From assembly GCF_031755915.1 (NCBI RefSeq), contig NC_083387.1, forward strand, positions 1,330,501 to 1,394,500: DNA of 64,000 nucleotides, read 5' to 3'. This document shows positions 12,136-22,605 of the stretch, in pieces. Within the stretch, counting starts at the first letter, position 1, and every line of letters begins with the position of its first letter. The notes under the pieces are model-generated. The model saw only the letters and a program-made list of their open reading frames with translations, was not told the origin of the DNA and searched no databases. The stretch comes from Ziziphus jujuba. Its lineage: Eukaryota; Streptophyta; Magnoliopsida; Rosales; Rhamnaceae. The translations under genes were made by a program, and so were the position numbers.

Positions 12136-12139
12136 TATA
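11955..12139. repeat. Compound microsatellite (CATA)n / (TA)n at the left edge of the large MULE
   Basis: Runs of CATA, CATG and CACA give way to A-rich DNA and then a TA tract of about 13 repeats ending at 12139, where the MULE terminus begins. The tract is likely both insertion target and source of the duplication. Confidence 0.9.
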
Positions 12140-12222
12140 GGGAGAGTCTAATATGGGGACCATCCGTATGGGTTATATGCGGTCCAAAAACATGCTGAAT
12201 TTCCCTGTCCTTCGATTTTAAG
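12140..12222 (+). repeat. Left terminal inverted repeat of the large MULE
   Basis: It pairs with 22490-22574 with a few small gaps; shared blocks include ATGGGTTAT, TGCGGTC, AACATG and CCTTCGATTT. Confidence 0.85.
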
Positions 12223-12586
12223 ACCTGGCACGAATGGTGGGAAATTGAACTCAGCTTCAGTTGCAATTCTCATGTGAGATTGAACCCAGCTTCAATTCGC
12301 AAATTTCCCCTGAGCCCTTCCCCGCTTGCAGCAGCTAACATTTCCGCTCTCACCCGATCGAAAGGACTTTGCCAAAAGATTGCACCACCATTGCCACCCT
12401 TCTCTGTACCCACCAGCTCGCACCACCTCTTATACTCTGCATGTCTGTATTCTGGCTCTTCTACTCTGTTGGTGAGTTAATGTTTTGTAATTTTATTTTT
12501 TTTTCATTCTAGTTTTATGTTGGATCCGATCATGTAGAGATACCAAATTATCACTATCTTTTATGTAGTCTTGCATCGTTGAACTT

Positions 12587-12740
12587 GTTAAAACTGAAGA
12601 TATGATTTTGTTGGTTTGAGAGTAAGAGTGTATTTGTTGGTTACCGAAAATGTTAAAATTGAAAATATGAGTTTGTTGGTTTGAGAGTAGAGTGAAATTG
12701 TTAAAACTGAAAGTATGATTTTGTTGGTTACCGAAAGTCA
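12587..12740. repeat. Degenerate tandem repeat, about 3 copies of 48-65 bp
   Basis: Three units begin GTTAAAA(C/T)TGAA and contain ATGATTTTGTTGGTT. They start near 12587, 12651 and 12699. Two of them end in GGTTACCGAAA. This is sub-terminal repetition within the MULE. Confidence 0.8.
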
Positions 12741-14089
12741 ATTAAGAAAAAAGTCAACATTAATAGTCAACATAATCATGAACTAACAACAAAATCATGA
12801 ACTAACAAAGAAGAAGCAAGCAGTTTAAACATACTGGGCTGCACTATGGCTTAGTGCTCAGCATTACACTTTGTTTTCTTGGAATGCATAAGTTGTAATA
12901 CATGTAGAGTTGCTGGACTTAATAAACCGTGTTCAGCTTTCTTGCGACTTAGTTATTGATTTCCTTTAATTTGTTAGCCCTCCCTCAGGAAAAAATAAAT
13001 ATCTTTTTTATTATTATATTTTTATTTTTTATCTTTTTATTTTTTTGCAGTGAAAAAATAACCCTCCAGGCTTTAAAAGCCAGTGACTAGCATCTTGAAG
13101 GACCATTTGATGTATTCTACAGCCAGCCCCAGATTAAATTGTTTATCAATTCTAGACATTTAGAGGAGCTTTAAAACTGATATAAAGACAAAGTTTAAAT
13201 TTCCTCATACTCTTTCTTGCTGCTTAGACATTGTTGCACATCTTTTTCTTTCAAACTGTTTATTTTACTTCAATGACTGAAATGGAAATCAAATTTATGA
13301 GCAGGGTCTTTTTGTTTATCAAAATTATCATCTCCAGTTTAACTTTAATCTTGTTAATGTATTGACTTTTGTTAGAATGAATATAGTAGAATTTCCTTGC
13401 TCAAACTTTTTCTGTATGGAGACTAGCATGACTATGTTCATCTTCTGCCTTTATGCTATTGATTTGTCTATCTTGTGTTGTATTAATTCATATTCTTTAT
13501 TTGTTCTTTTTGCTATGTGTACGTGGAAGGATAATGATCTTGATATGTTAGTTTGTCATACTTTTGTTTAAGAGCTTATTCTTTAATCATGCAAGAAATA
13601 AGAAGTCATATCTTCATGCGCATACTCTTTAGGGTGCAGTGCCATTGCTCGAATAGATTTGTTAAGTTGTGTGAGAGTTGCCATTGCTATACTTATGTCT
13701 TAAATACTTGAAATTAATTGGCTATTAACGCCTTAACACACTTCTGTGTTCATAATTATCATATAATGCACATGTATTTTCATTACAATTATCATATAGT
13801 GCATATGCCCCTCATATATTCTCTATTTTTTTTTTTCCTATTGATGCAGGCATAATTGTTTCTTTCATTATATAGTGTGCTGGATAAGCTACCTTAATGC
13901 AAACTCGTCAGATTTTGGTTGAAGTGCCTTTTATTTTTCAACATTTTTCTCTTCTATTTAGAAACTAAACTTTCTAAAAATATAATAGATTACCACCTCT
14001 CATGATGGTTTTGCTTTGTTGTCTATCAGGTTACAAATTCATCAATAAGAAGCTGGTTTGAGTGCAATTAGCTCTTCAATATTGGAAAC

Positions 14090-16263
14090 ATGAGTGTAGA
14101 ACAGTTGGAAGCAAATTCAGCTTGTATAGGAGTTGAAGACATATCCCTGCTGTCACATTCAAAATCCGTGGATGATGTTTACATTCCCCAAGTGGCCAAA
14201 AACTACAAACCAAATGTTGGACAAGAGTTTAAATCGATAAATGAAGCACATGAGTTCTACTTTAAATATGCGAAAGAGGCGGGATTTAGTGTTCATAGCA
14301 GTTCGACTAAGAGATGTAAAGGAACGAATGAAGTTGTTAGGAAAGAATTTGTGTGTTTTAAAGAAGGAGTATCTTCTATAAAGGAGGATGAGAGAAAAAA
14401 GTGTAAGGGGATGATAAGAGAAAATTGTAAAGCTAAACTTGCCGTGGTTAGGTCAAAATTGGGAAAATTTGTCATGACTGTATTTGTTGAAGAACATATC
14501 ATCCATTATCAACCCCTCGAAGAGTGCATTTATTGAGGGCACATCGTAGTATTTCTGAAGCCAAGAAATCACTAACCCTGCAGTTTTCAGCAGCAAATGT
14601 GACAACTCATCACCAAATAAGCATTCTTGAATTTGAAGCTGGAGGTATAGAGAATATTGGGTATACAAAGAAGGATATCTATAACCATGAAACTAAGGTG
14701 CGGAATGAATTAAGAGGACAAGATGCAGAACTCTTAAAGGAATATTTCCTAACCGAGTAAGAAAGGGATCCATGCTTCTTTTTTAAAATAGATGTAGATG
14801 ATGATGGTAAATTGAAGCATTATTTTTGGGCTGATTCGATGTGTAGAAGATCTTATGGCTGTTTTGGTGATGTTGTTATATTTGATACAACTTACAACAC
14901 TGATCAATAGGGTATGATATTTGCACCCTTGGTTGGGGTGAACAATCATGGTCAAACGGTACTTTTTGCATGTGCATTTTTAAGTGATGAAAGAACGGAA
15001 TCATTTGTTTGGTTGTTTGAGCTATTAAAGGATAGCATGCCGATTAACATCCCAAAGATGATCATTACCGATCAAGATCCTGCAATGACAGAGGCTATAG
15101 CTCAGAGCTTACTGAATACATTTCATAGGTATTGTAGTTGGCATATACTAGAGAAGTTCTCTATGTATTTAAATGCAATCACCTATAGAGATTTTATAAG
15201 GACTTCAAGCAATGCATTTGGGAATCAGAATCCCCTAAAGAGTTTGAAAGAAATTGGGTGACTACCATTAAGAAGGTAGGCCTATATGACAATGATTGGT
15301 TAAAATCAATATTTAAGCTACGTTCAAGATGGGTGCCTGCATATATTAACCATATATTCTTAACTAGAATGTCAAGTAGCCAACGTGCAGAAAGCTCCCA
15401 TGCATTTTTCAAGAAATATGTTTCGAAGAGAAACTTATTGATGGATTTCATACTTCGATTTAATAGGGCGTTTGCACATCAACGACACGAAGAGTTAAGG
15501 GCTGATCACGTTGATACTAATGAGAAGCCTGTTTTGAAATTGCCATTGAAAATGGAAAAGCAAATGGCTAAGATTTACACACGCAAGATTTTTCTTAAGT
15601 TTCAAGATGAGTTGTGGCATAGCTTACTAACAATGCCACAGTTTGTTTGTGAAAATGCTACACACAAAATGTATGTGGTCGAGAGTAGTTCGAAAGAAGG
15701 TGTTCGAAGAATGCGGAAAATTGCTTATGATAAACATTTGGACTTTGCATCTTGTACATGTAAGAAGTTTGAGAGTGAAGGAATTCCCTGTAGACATATA
15801 TTGTCATTCTTGCGACTAGGTAACATTTCTTTGCCAAATCAATATATCATGAAAATGTGGACTAGAGGTGCAAAATCACAAATAATAACTGTAAGCAAGG
15901 TGTTGAGATAAGTGGACAACGTAGCTCAATGTTGACTTGATGAACTAAACTATTCAAACTTGCTTCGGAAGTAATTGATAAAGCCATAATACATGAAGAG
16001 GCAAGTGTAATTGTGAATGATGGTCTTCAAAGTTTGCTAGGTAAGATTGATTCCATAGTTAACAACGCGAAGAGTGGAGGCATTTCCGAAAAAGATAGCA
16101 CTGCTCATGACTATAAAGCTTTGAAAGACCCTGCTGTGAAGGCAAATGGGGGAAGGAGAAGGCAATAAATGCCACAAAGTAGAGAGGTCGACGTTGCAAT
16201 GGGTGTGGAAAAATTGGACAATCGCACGAGAAAAGAAACTGTCCACTCCTAAAAATTCTGTAA
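14090..16263 (+). pseudogene. FAR1/FHY3-like MULE transposase, degenerate
   Basis: The N-terminal FAR1 DNA-binding domain (VGQEFKSINEAHEFYFKYAK, then two Cys and EEHHHPLSTPRR after a frame change) is followed by the MULE catalytic core. The core has FDTTYNTD (first Asp), IITDQDPAM (second Asp), CSWHI and QRAESSHAFFKK (the Glu). A SWIM zinc finger follows, CTCKKFESEGIPCRHIL, and in another frame a C-terminal zinc knuckle, RCNGCGKIGQSHEKRNCP. Lesions are frameshifts near 14495 and near 15195, stops at 14758-14760 (TAA) and 14908-14910 (TAG, one base from Tyr), and a stop at 15909-15911 ahead of the knuckle. The catalytic triad and zinc ligands remain readable, so decay is fairly recent, but this copy cannot encode a full transposase. 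FAR1-type MULE enzymes are the source of the host FHY3/FAR1 transcription factors. Confidence 0.9.
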
Positions 16264-17769
16264 GAAAATAAAACATTTACTATTTATTATTCTTATACAA
16301 TTTGTATGATCATACCTTGTACAAACCATGCTGCTCATCTATATAGGTCCTCACAAAATGGGAAAAATCCTTAACAAGTATCGGACTTTGAATATGAAGC
16401 TGATAGTTTTACTTCTACAAGTATAAGTAGTTGTGGTTTCCATATCGTCTTCAACATTTTCTTGAACTAACCTGCTGCTTATCCAATAGCTTGCTTCGTT
16501 TTGGCAGGACTGCATGAGAAATAATTTGGAATGACCCCCTAGGTCTGATAAAGTATCTTGCATCAGCATGGAGGAAATAGTAACATTCCTTAGTTTAGTT
16601 TGGTGGTTGCAGGAGTAATTTTTATGAGAAAACAAAAAAAAAATTGTTGTTCTAGGCCTTACATAAGTGCTGTTGGTGGTTGCAGGAGTTATTTTGATGA
16701 GAAAACAAATTAATTTTTATATTTTATTAATATCTTATTAGTTTTGGTTTTGGTTTTTGAACTGGTGGTTGCAGTTTGAAGTGCTGTTGGAGTTTTGCCT
16801 TTGTCTCTCAAATATATTGTAACTATCTATTGCTGCAATTATATTGTAAATGATATGGAATATGTGGTAGTTAGGTTTGCTCCACTCAAGCTTTTAGTAC
16901 TGATGGTTATAACTTTTGAATATATTTCTCCATCTAATGGAACCTAAGGAGGAAGGAAGACAAACATTGGTGGTGGATTTTGTTAAATGTAGTGCCGAAA
17001 TGCTTGCTTGTCAATGGAGATTGATGTTTATACACAGGTATTTTAGCCAAAAAAAAAAATCTAAAAAAAAAAATTATTTAAACACAAGTAAATAGTTCAC
17101 GTGAATAGTCACGTGAATAATCGTGTGAACAGTGGTATTTATACACCAAGAAAGAAAAACAACATGCATACATCCATGCTTTTTCTGAATTCACTTTCTG
17201 AAAGTGCATGTTAATAAGTAATATGAATACATTGGTTGACACCTATGATTATATTCCTTTCAAACATAAAATCCGTATGATTTGATGGATCAACATTCAT
17301 TTGTATACATATAGAGGACACATATCTTAATCCATATCATATTTACTCCAAAGCTGTTGATCTTATTGTACCATGTAAATTGGTTAAAATCCATCGAGTA
17401 GAGCATGCTTTAGTAAATTTTCTAGTGTTATTTATAGGCATGCCAACAATGCATTCTGATTGGTTATCTAGCAGTACACATCTTTTGGGAAAAAAAAAAT
17501 AGAAAGATAAAAAGAATACAAATTGAACAACTATTTATTGAACTTAACTTTTAGTAAATTGTTCATAGCACAAACATCCAGGTTACAATTTAAAAGCTAG
17601 TGAGTTACAACAATTTCAATCCAGATGGTTCATATGGTGCATTTCCTCCAGATCAATCAATCTGCACTTCAAAGTGTCAGCTTGCACAAGCACAAGCATC
17701 CTAACAAATTTTCATCTACCCTCCTCAATGAAGTTTTTAAGCATAAGCATTGTACTTCCATAGACAGGA

Positions 17770-17903
17770 GATTGTTCTACATCTCCCACCATGCTTGCCA
17801 GATGAATTGTTGTAGTTAGTGTTACTTCCTATGGTTGCATTGTCACTCATTTGGCTGCTCAAGTCTTCGAACTTCTAGTCGGTCAAGTATCCGGTCAAGT
17901 AAT
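17770..17903 (-). pseudogene. Unassigned exon-like segment in the MULE
   Basis: After a good acceptor (TTTGCAG, exon start at 17903) a frame reads DYLTGYLTD, stop, KFEDLSSQMSDNATIGSNTN then YNNSSGKHGG. Composition looks like protein rather than noise, but there is one in-frame stop and no match I recognise. It could be the last exon of one of the minus-strand genes captured here. Confidence 0.3.
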
Positions 17904-18110
17904 CTGCAAAGAAAACATTAAGCACTATCATAACTTAATACCTCTTCGTTTAGCATAGAGCTTCTGGAGAAGTATGAACTCTTAAGCACATAATTATGTG
18001 ACAATTTTATTTATTGGTTTACATGTACGTGTGGCACTAAGATTTCAAACATAAGCAAACAACACTAAAGAAGTCAGACAACCAAAATGCACATGCATCA
18101 AAGATAATGG

Positions 18111-18412
18111 CTAGCCTTCCTCATCATCTGTTTGAGATTTCTTTCTTCTTTTAGAGACAATATATAAAACCACCAAAAGAGATAGAAAGCTTAAAACTCC
18201 AACAGGAACAACAATGCCCACTATCAGACCAGTTCTGTTCTCATTGCTTGGAGATTTGTTACTGACTGTAGGTATGAAAGGATGGATTTCGAGGTAGTTT
18301 TCTGATAAAAATGCCTTAAAACCCCATTGGACAGCTTGAGAAGCCAACTCCACCTACCTCCTCTCGTATGTTGAAATTCTCTAAAACTCTTTTCCCCTGG
18401 ATGCATAGACAA
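18111..18412 (-). pseudogene. Fragment of an LRR receptor-like kinase (juxtamembrane region)
   Basis: The frame from about 18310 gives SENYLEIHPFIPTVSNKSPS and then GLIVGIVVPVGVLSFLSLLV, a transmembrane helix with a basic stop-transfer stretch SKRRKKSQTDDEEG. This is the extracellular-to-cytosolic junction of malectin-containing LRR-VIII-2 receptor kinases (At1g56130/At1g56140-like). The cysteine-bearing segment that normally separates SENYLEIH from the PTVSN linker is missing, and a preceding piece, EKSFREFQHT, is in another frame. No kinase or LRR sequence is present. It is a captured and rearranged fragment within the MULE. Confidence 0.7.
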
Positions 18413-18883
18413 AGGACCATTGGAAGAAAGGTAAATTAGTAATCCAATATTCAGAAGAAAATGATTGGCATATGCATGATATGCAGGAAATTTGTACTAA
18501 AATCATTTGGAGTGCATTGCAGCATTAAGTTTCATAAATAATGCTTTAACTATAACATCCTTATGCATGCTAGAGTTGTAAGGTTCAAGCACCAAGGACA
18601 GAGTGCAGAAAACTACCTGTTGTTTGAACTATCTATTGTGAAGTTGTTGGCCACTAAATTACTACATATAACCCAAAAAAATCCAAATGTAAGTTTTAGT
18701 TTCATATAATTATAACAGAAAAAAGCAAGACTATCATACAGAAATCAAATTATATATGATGGTAGAGTACATGCTATCAAACAACTAGTAAATTGTACTG
18801 TCATACATGGAAAAAGAAAATAAAGTATTTAGTACTTTAAAGTATAAACTAAGCACTCTAAAGTATTTAGTTTCAAGCTATTA

Positions 18884-19451
18884 GTCTTCCTCTTTCACAC
18901 CATATGTTTCTTCGAGACATTTATACGCAGCCTCTATGCCCGCATAGGTGTCCTGCTCACTTGGCTAATTGGGAAATATTATGTTACACGTATAATCAAT
19001 AGTTTGCTCTTAGTTATATGCAGAAACTAAGCAGATAAAAAATGTTCAAACCAAGCCAAACAAGGAAGAGGACATTGTAAGTCCAACTTGCTTAGAAAAT
19101 GAGCATAAAAACGAAACATAGAGAAAAATAGTCTGGTGCAGTATTTTATGTTTCATATTTTGTTTTTATCAAATCATTTTGAAACTAAATAAATACCATA
19201 GCTATTATGTTAAAAATTTGTTTGAATATTCATCAACTAGCTTGTAAGAACATTTCATGCATGAACTTGGGAAATGTTAAAAATTATTAGCATATTCATA
19301 CTCTACCTACCCTATTTAAAAGCACAAAGTTCAAATTCTTTTTTGGACTTCTAAAAACTTTTAAACAGTGACATGTGCTCAGTCTTTTAGAGGAAAAGAA
19401 CATAGAATATATATCTTTCCATTAGATTGTCCATAGCCAGAATAATCATAC
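18884..19451 (-). pseudogene. Two captured exons of an ABHD17-like alpha/beta hydrolase
   Basis: Exon 19451-19415 follows a TTTTGCAG acceptor and reads YDYSGYGQSNGK. Exon 18964-18884 follows an ATTAG acceptor and reads PSEQDTYAGIE then AAYKCLEETYGVKEED. Joined in phase they match the segment of plant ABHD17-type serine hydrolases just before the nucleophile elbow GQSVGSGP. That elbow is absent here. The donor after GGAAAG is ATATAT rather than GT, and the second exon runs into a stop. Family assignment is from memory of the conserved block but the match over about 40 residues is close. It is a dead piece carried by the MULE. Confidence 0.75.
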
Positions 19452-19966
19452 CTGCAAAACACAAGAAAACACATGGATTCTCAGACTATCTCTAAATTCA
19501 AAGGAGTTTCTCTCCTTTAAACTTGAAAATATCATAAAACTATTTAACAAGGGAATAAAACTCACCACAGCATGTGTAGCTTGGTGAGCTGAATCAAACA
19601 CTTAATGCAAAGATTGATCTCTTTCAACATAATATTGACTAATAATATTGCTCACTTTCACCAGAGACGTCTTTCATGAGCCAAGTGGGCCATTAAGTAG
19701 CACTTACTTGACAAGTCATATTTCAATTGAGAAATGCGATTCAATCCCCAAATAGTTCAACATACTTGAAAAGTCATATTTCATATATAATTGTAACCGA
19801 CAATTTCAACAACACAAGTAGCAAGCTGAATAGGATACATATGGTGCTTAGCAAGCACAAATTAGTTTACCAACCAAACAGACACATATATTACTTGACT
19901 ACATCACTACGCAAACATTTTAAAGAAAAAAAATAATAAAAGAACAAGAACTATAAAAGTCTTAAC

Positions 19967-20343
19967 GTCAATTTGGTCGCTCCTCTTAGTTTTTTTCTGA
20001 ATTGCTTCAAGCATATCATTAGATTTGTCCACTTGCACAGATAAACGACGAACTTCACTGATAAGTATATCTATTTTGTCTCGTTTAGCTTCCCCGTCTT
20101 GTGCCCAAATGAATTTACCACATCATTTTTCCTGTGTCAACTAAACATATATAATTTTTTAATTTTATAAGCAGAAATAAATGAAAATTTAAATCATTAA
20201 TAATTATGTATGACCTGTTCTCCATCTAAGCATTTTCAAAATTGACGATTTGGATTCTTATCTGTCCTCGATGTTTTTAAATGCATATATTGCCCACATG
20301 AGCACATTCGGATAGGTTGAACATCACTAGTACTTGTTGACAT
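19967..20343 (-). pseudogene. GRF-type zinc-finger plus coiled-coil protein gene, broken
   Basis: Exon 1 (20343-20215) begins at ATG and reads MSTSTSDVQPIRMCSCGQYM then HLKTSRTDKNPNRQF, stop, KCLDGEQ. Exon 2 (20131-19967, acceptor ACACAG, donor GTTAAG) reads EK, stop, CGKFIWAQDGEAKRDKID then ILISEVRRLSVQVDKSNDML. The order C-x-C-G, T-x-x-NP-x-R-x-F, K-C, C-G-x-F-x-W is the GRF zinc finger (Cys-Gly ... Arg-Phe). It is followed by a charged helix likely to form a coiled coil. Two TGA stops break it. Small GRF plus coiled-coil genes are very numerous in plant genomes; whether they are part of MULE biology is my inference from position. Confidence 0.75.
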
Positions 20344-22489
20344 GCTTACACAACTAATCTCAAACTCTGACCTCTAAAGAAGACAAGGTAGGATTTAATA
20401 AGCTATAAAAGCCAAAAGATATGAAAAAACATACAAAAAAACAAAACAAAAAATACAAAAACCACCAGCAACCTTTCTATATGCATGAATGAATCTAACT
20501 TGGCAATAACAATGACTATAAAACAATAGCAATAACAATAGCAATTATAGCAAAGCCATATATATTATATAGTTTTTCCCTATTCATACGGTTTGCTTAA
20601 TATTCACTTTTAACATTATGCCAGATCATCTTATTCTCCTTTTTGCCACTCCCCCCAAAACCTATGCTCCTACATTTCAAAATCTATTTTCTAATCTATC
20701 CAGTAAGCATCCGAAAATTACATTATTATAATCACTTTCGTTTTGTTCGCTATCATTTGAATATAATGGTAATGCTAACATATAAGGATGTCCACATTTT
20801 TGTATTATATTTACATTTAATGTGTTTTACCCTAAAAAATAAATATAAATACATAAATTTAGTGCATACAACACTATACTAGGATGGATAATATGTGTGG
20901 TTATGAGTTGGCAAATTTTATATAGGTTGCCAGTTGGGTTGAGTTCGTTAGTATATGGAGAACCAGCATTCTCTCCCTCTCCCTTTAAAAGAATGTACAC
21001 AAATAATTATTTGATTTTAAAAACTAAGTAGAAATAAAGGTTAAATATAGTAATATCACATCAGCAACATATAGTGTGATAATCATGCTAAAATTGAAAA
21101 GCTAAGCCAAGAAACTTGCTAGGTAGTGCTTGACAGTATGCCTGAAAAAAAGCCCTAGCCAAAACACCGGACCTCATCACAAGTAAATTAGCCACAAACC
21201 TTGCAACCTGTGCAAATCGATCAACGAATAAGCTAAACAAACCAATCAAATGGAAGGATGAACTTGGACAAGCAAAAATGACATTCTGTTTTTCATTTTA
21301 TTTGTCTTACAATTAACTTCTGCCTTATTTCTCTCTTATAGAAAAGAAAACTAATTTGAGTGGCATAACTTCTAAGATATACAATACTATTCTTGGACTC
21401 AGCAAGGCTTCCAACAAATATTGGACTAACACAGCTATAGACGGTTGTAATTCCCATTCACAAAGTATACTCACTAACCATTAGAAACATACTATTCAAC
21501 TAGCAGTTTATGCTTTACTATATCAAAATAATAGAACTATATTGCTTATAAAGAGGAACATAACCACACTGCATCTGCCACTATCTCAAATACAAAAAGA
21601 GTAAGATAAACAATACAAGCTGTAAACAGATACATCCACTACATGTTTCCATGGTCGTGGATATGGTCGAATTGTTCATGAAGTTCTCACCATCATCAAT
21701 CCCCCAAACCCAACCCAAAATAGCAAAAGCTGTAATAATTTTTATCCAATTTCATTAGCAGACTAATCATACCATATGCAAATAAAACATCGTAACCCTA
21801 TAAAACAACAAAATAAATAAATACAAAATTTAGCTTAACCAATTGATTTCAAATTTCCTATCCGGGTTCTTTCCCGTTTCTCAGTTTTTACTTCTTCTTT
21901 TTTCTACAAAAAGGATATAATATATAATAAAACAAGCATATCATTCAAGACTTCACAAAAGGGGGTTTATAAACAGATCTTAAAGAATTGAACTAACAGA
22001 GAGCTAAAAACTGAATAATAATTTTAAAAAGCAGGGAAACAAGACGAACAAGATAACTATTCTCTGGAAACAAGACAAACAATTCCCATCGGCTTCCCAT
22101 CTAAGCAATTCGTGGTAAAAGTTTGGAAATTAGGTTCTCTAAAACAAATAAGAAAAGAAAAAGAAAAAAAGAAATGAGGATAAGAAAACATACAGAGAAT
22201 AGCGGGCTGGCCGATGGAACTTGAAGACAAAAAATGGTGGGGCTGGTACGGCTAGATTGCGAACGTTGGCTGGAATGGTGGTTGGATCCCGAGTGCTGGC
22301 TGGAACGGTGGGTTGAGAAGGGTGGAAATTTCTTACAACCTTCAACCTTCTACTCTTGCATTTGTGGCTTGCAACGTCACTGGAATAGAGGAGAAGAGTA
22401 AGGAAGCTGCGAATGGGAAGAGACCAGAAATGGGAGATTTGGCCAAAATTCGTACGTGAGAGCAATTTTTGTCCAGGGCCGTTGATGCC
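20344..22489. other. MULE interior without recognised genes
   Basis: This is AT-rich DNA between the GRF gene and the right terminus. From about 22139 to 22563 the minus strand stays open in two frames and could be a leader exon starting in the terminal repeat, but no domain is visible. Confidence 0.5.
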
Positions 22490-22571
22490 AAAAATGCAAA
22501 TCGAAGGGCACGGAATTGCCTCACATGTTTAGACCGCACATAACCCATGTGGATGTCCCTCATGGTAGACT

Positions 22572-22574
<3 letters not shown>
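22490..22574 (-). repeat. Right terminal inverted repeat of the large MULE
   Basis: It is the inverted partner of 12140-12222. It ends TAGACTCCC directly against a (TA)n tract. Confidence 0.85.

Positions 22575-22604
<30 letters not shown>

Positions 22605-22605
<1 letters not shown>

Larger units (their letters stand above)
12140..22574. mobile_element. Mutator-like element (MULE), about 10.4 kb, FAR1-type, carrying captured gene fragments
   Basis: The two ends align as inverted repeats over about 80 bp. Left: GGGAGAGTCTAATATGGGGA then CATCCGTATGGGTTATATGC. Right, reverse-complemented: GGGAGTCTACCATGAGGGAC then ATCCACATGGGTTATGTGCG. Both continue into CCTTCGATTT. Long imperfect termini with a MULE transposase between them define a MULE. 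Both flanks are (TA)n, so a 9-10 bp target duplication is present but its edges cannot be fixed. Inside, left to right: a leader-like region, a degenerate transposase (plus strand), then on the minus strand an unassigned exon, an LRR-kinase fragment, an ABHD17-like fragment and a GRF zinc-finger gene. The 10 kb length may include later nested insertions that I cannot delimit. Confidence 0.82.

Noticed and set aside
11966..12266. Minus-strand frames rich in YIYI and CMYV
   Set aside because: Translations of TA and CATA microsatellites, not genes.
12274..12480. Plus-strand frame ending near a GTGAGT
   Set aside because: May be a transposase leader exon, but no domain and no evidence of coding, so not called.
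22139..22563. Two overlapping minus-strand frames at the right end of the large MULE
   Set aside because: They overlap the terminal repeat in two frames and show no family signature; possibly only a leader.
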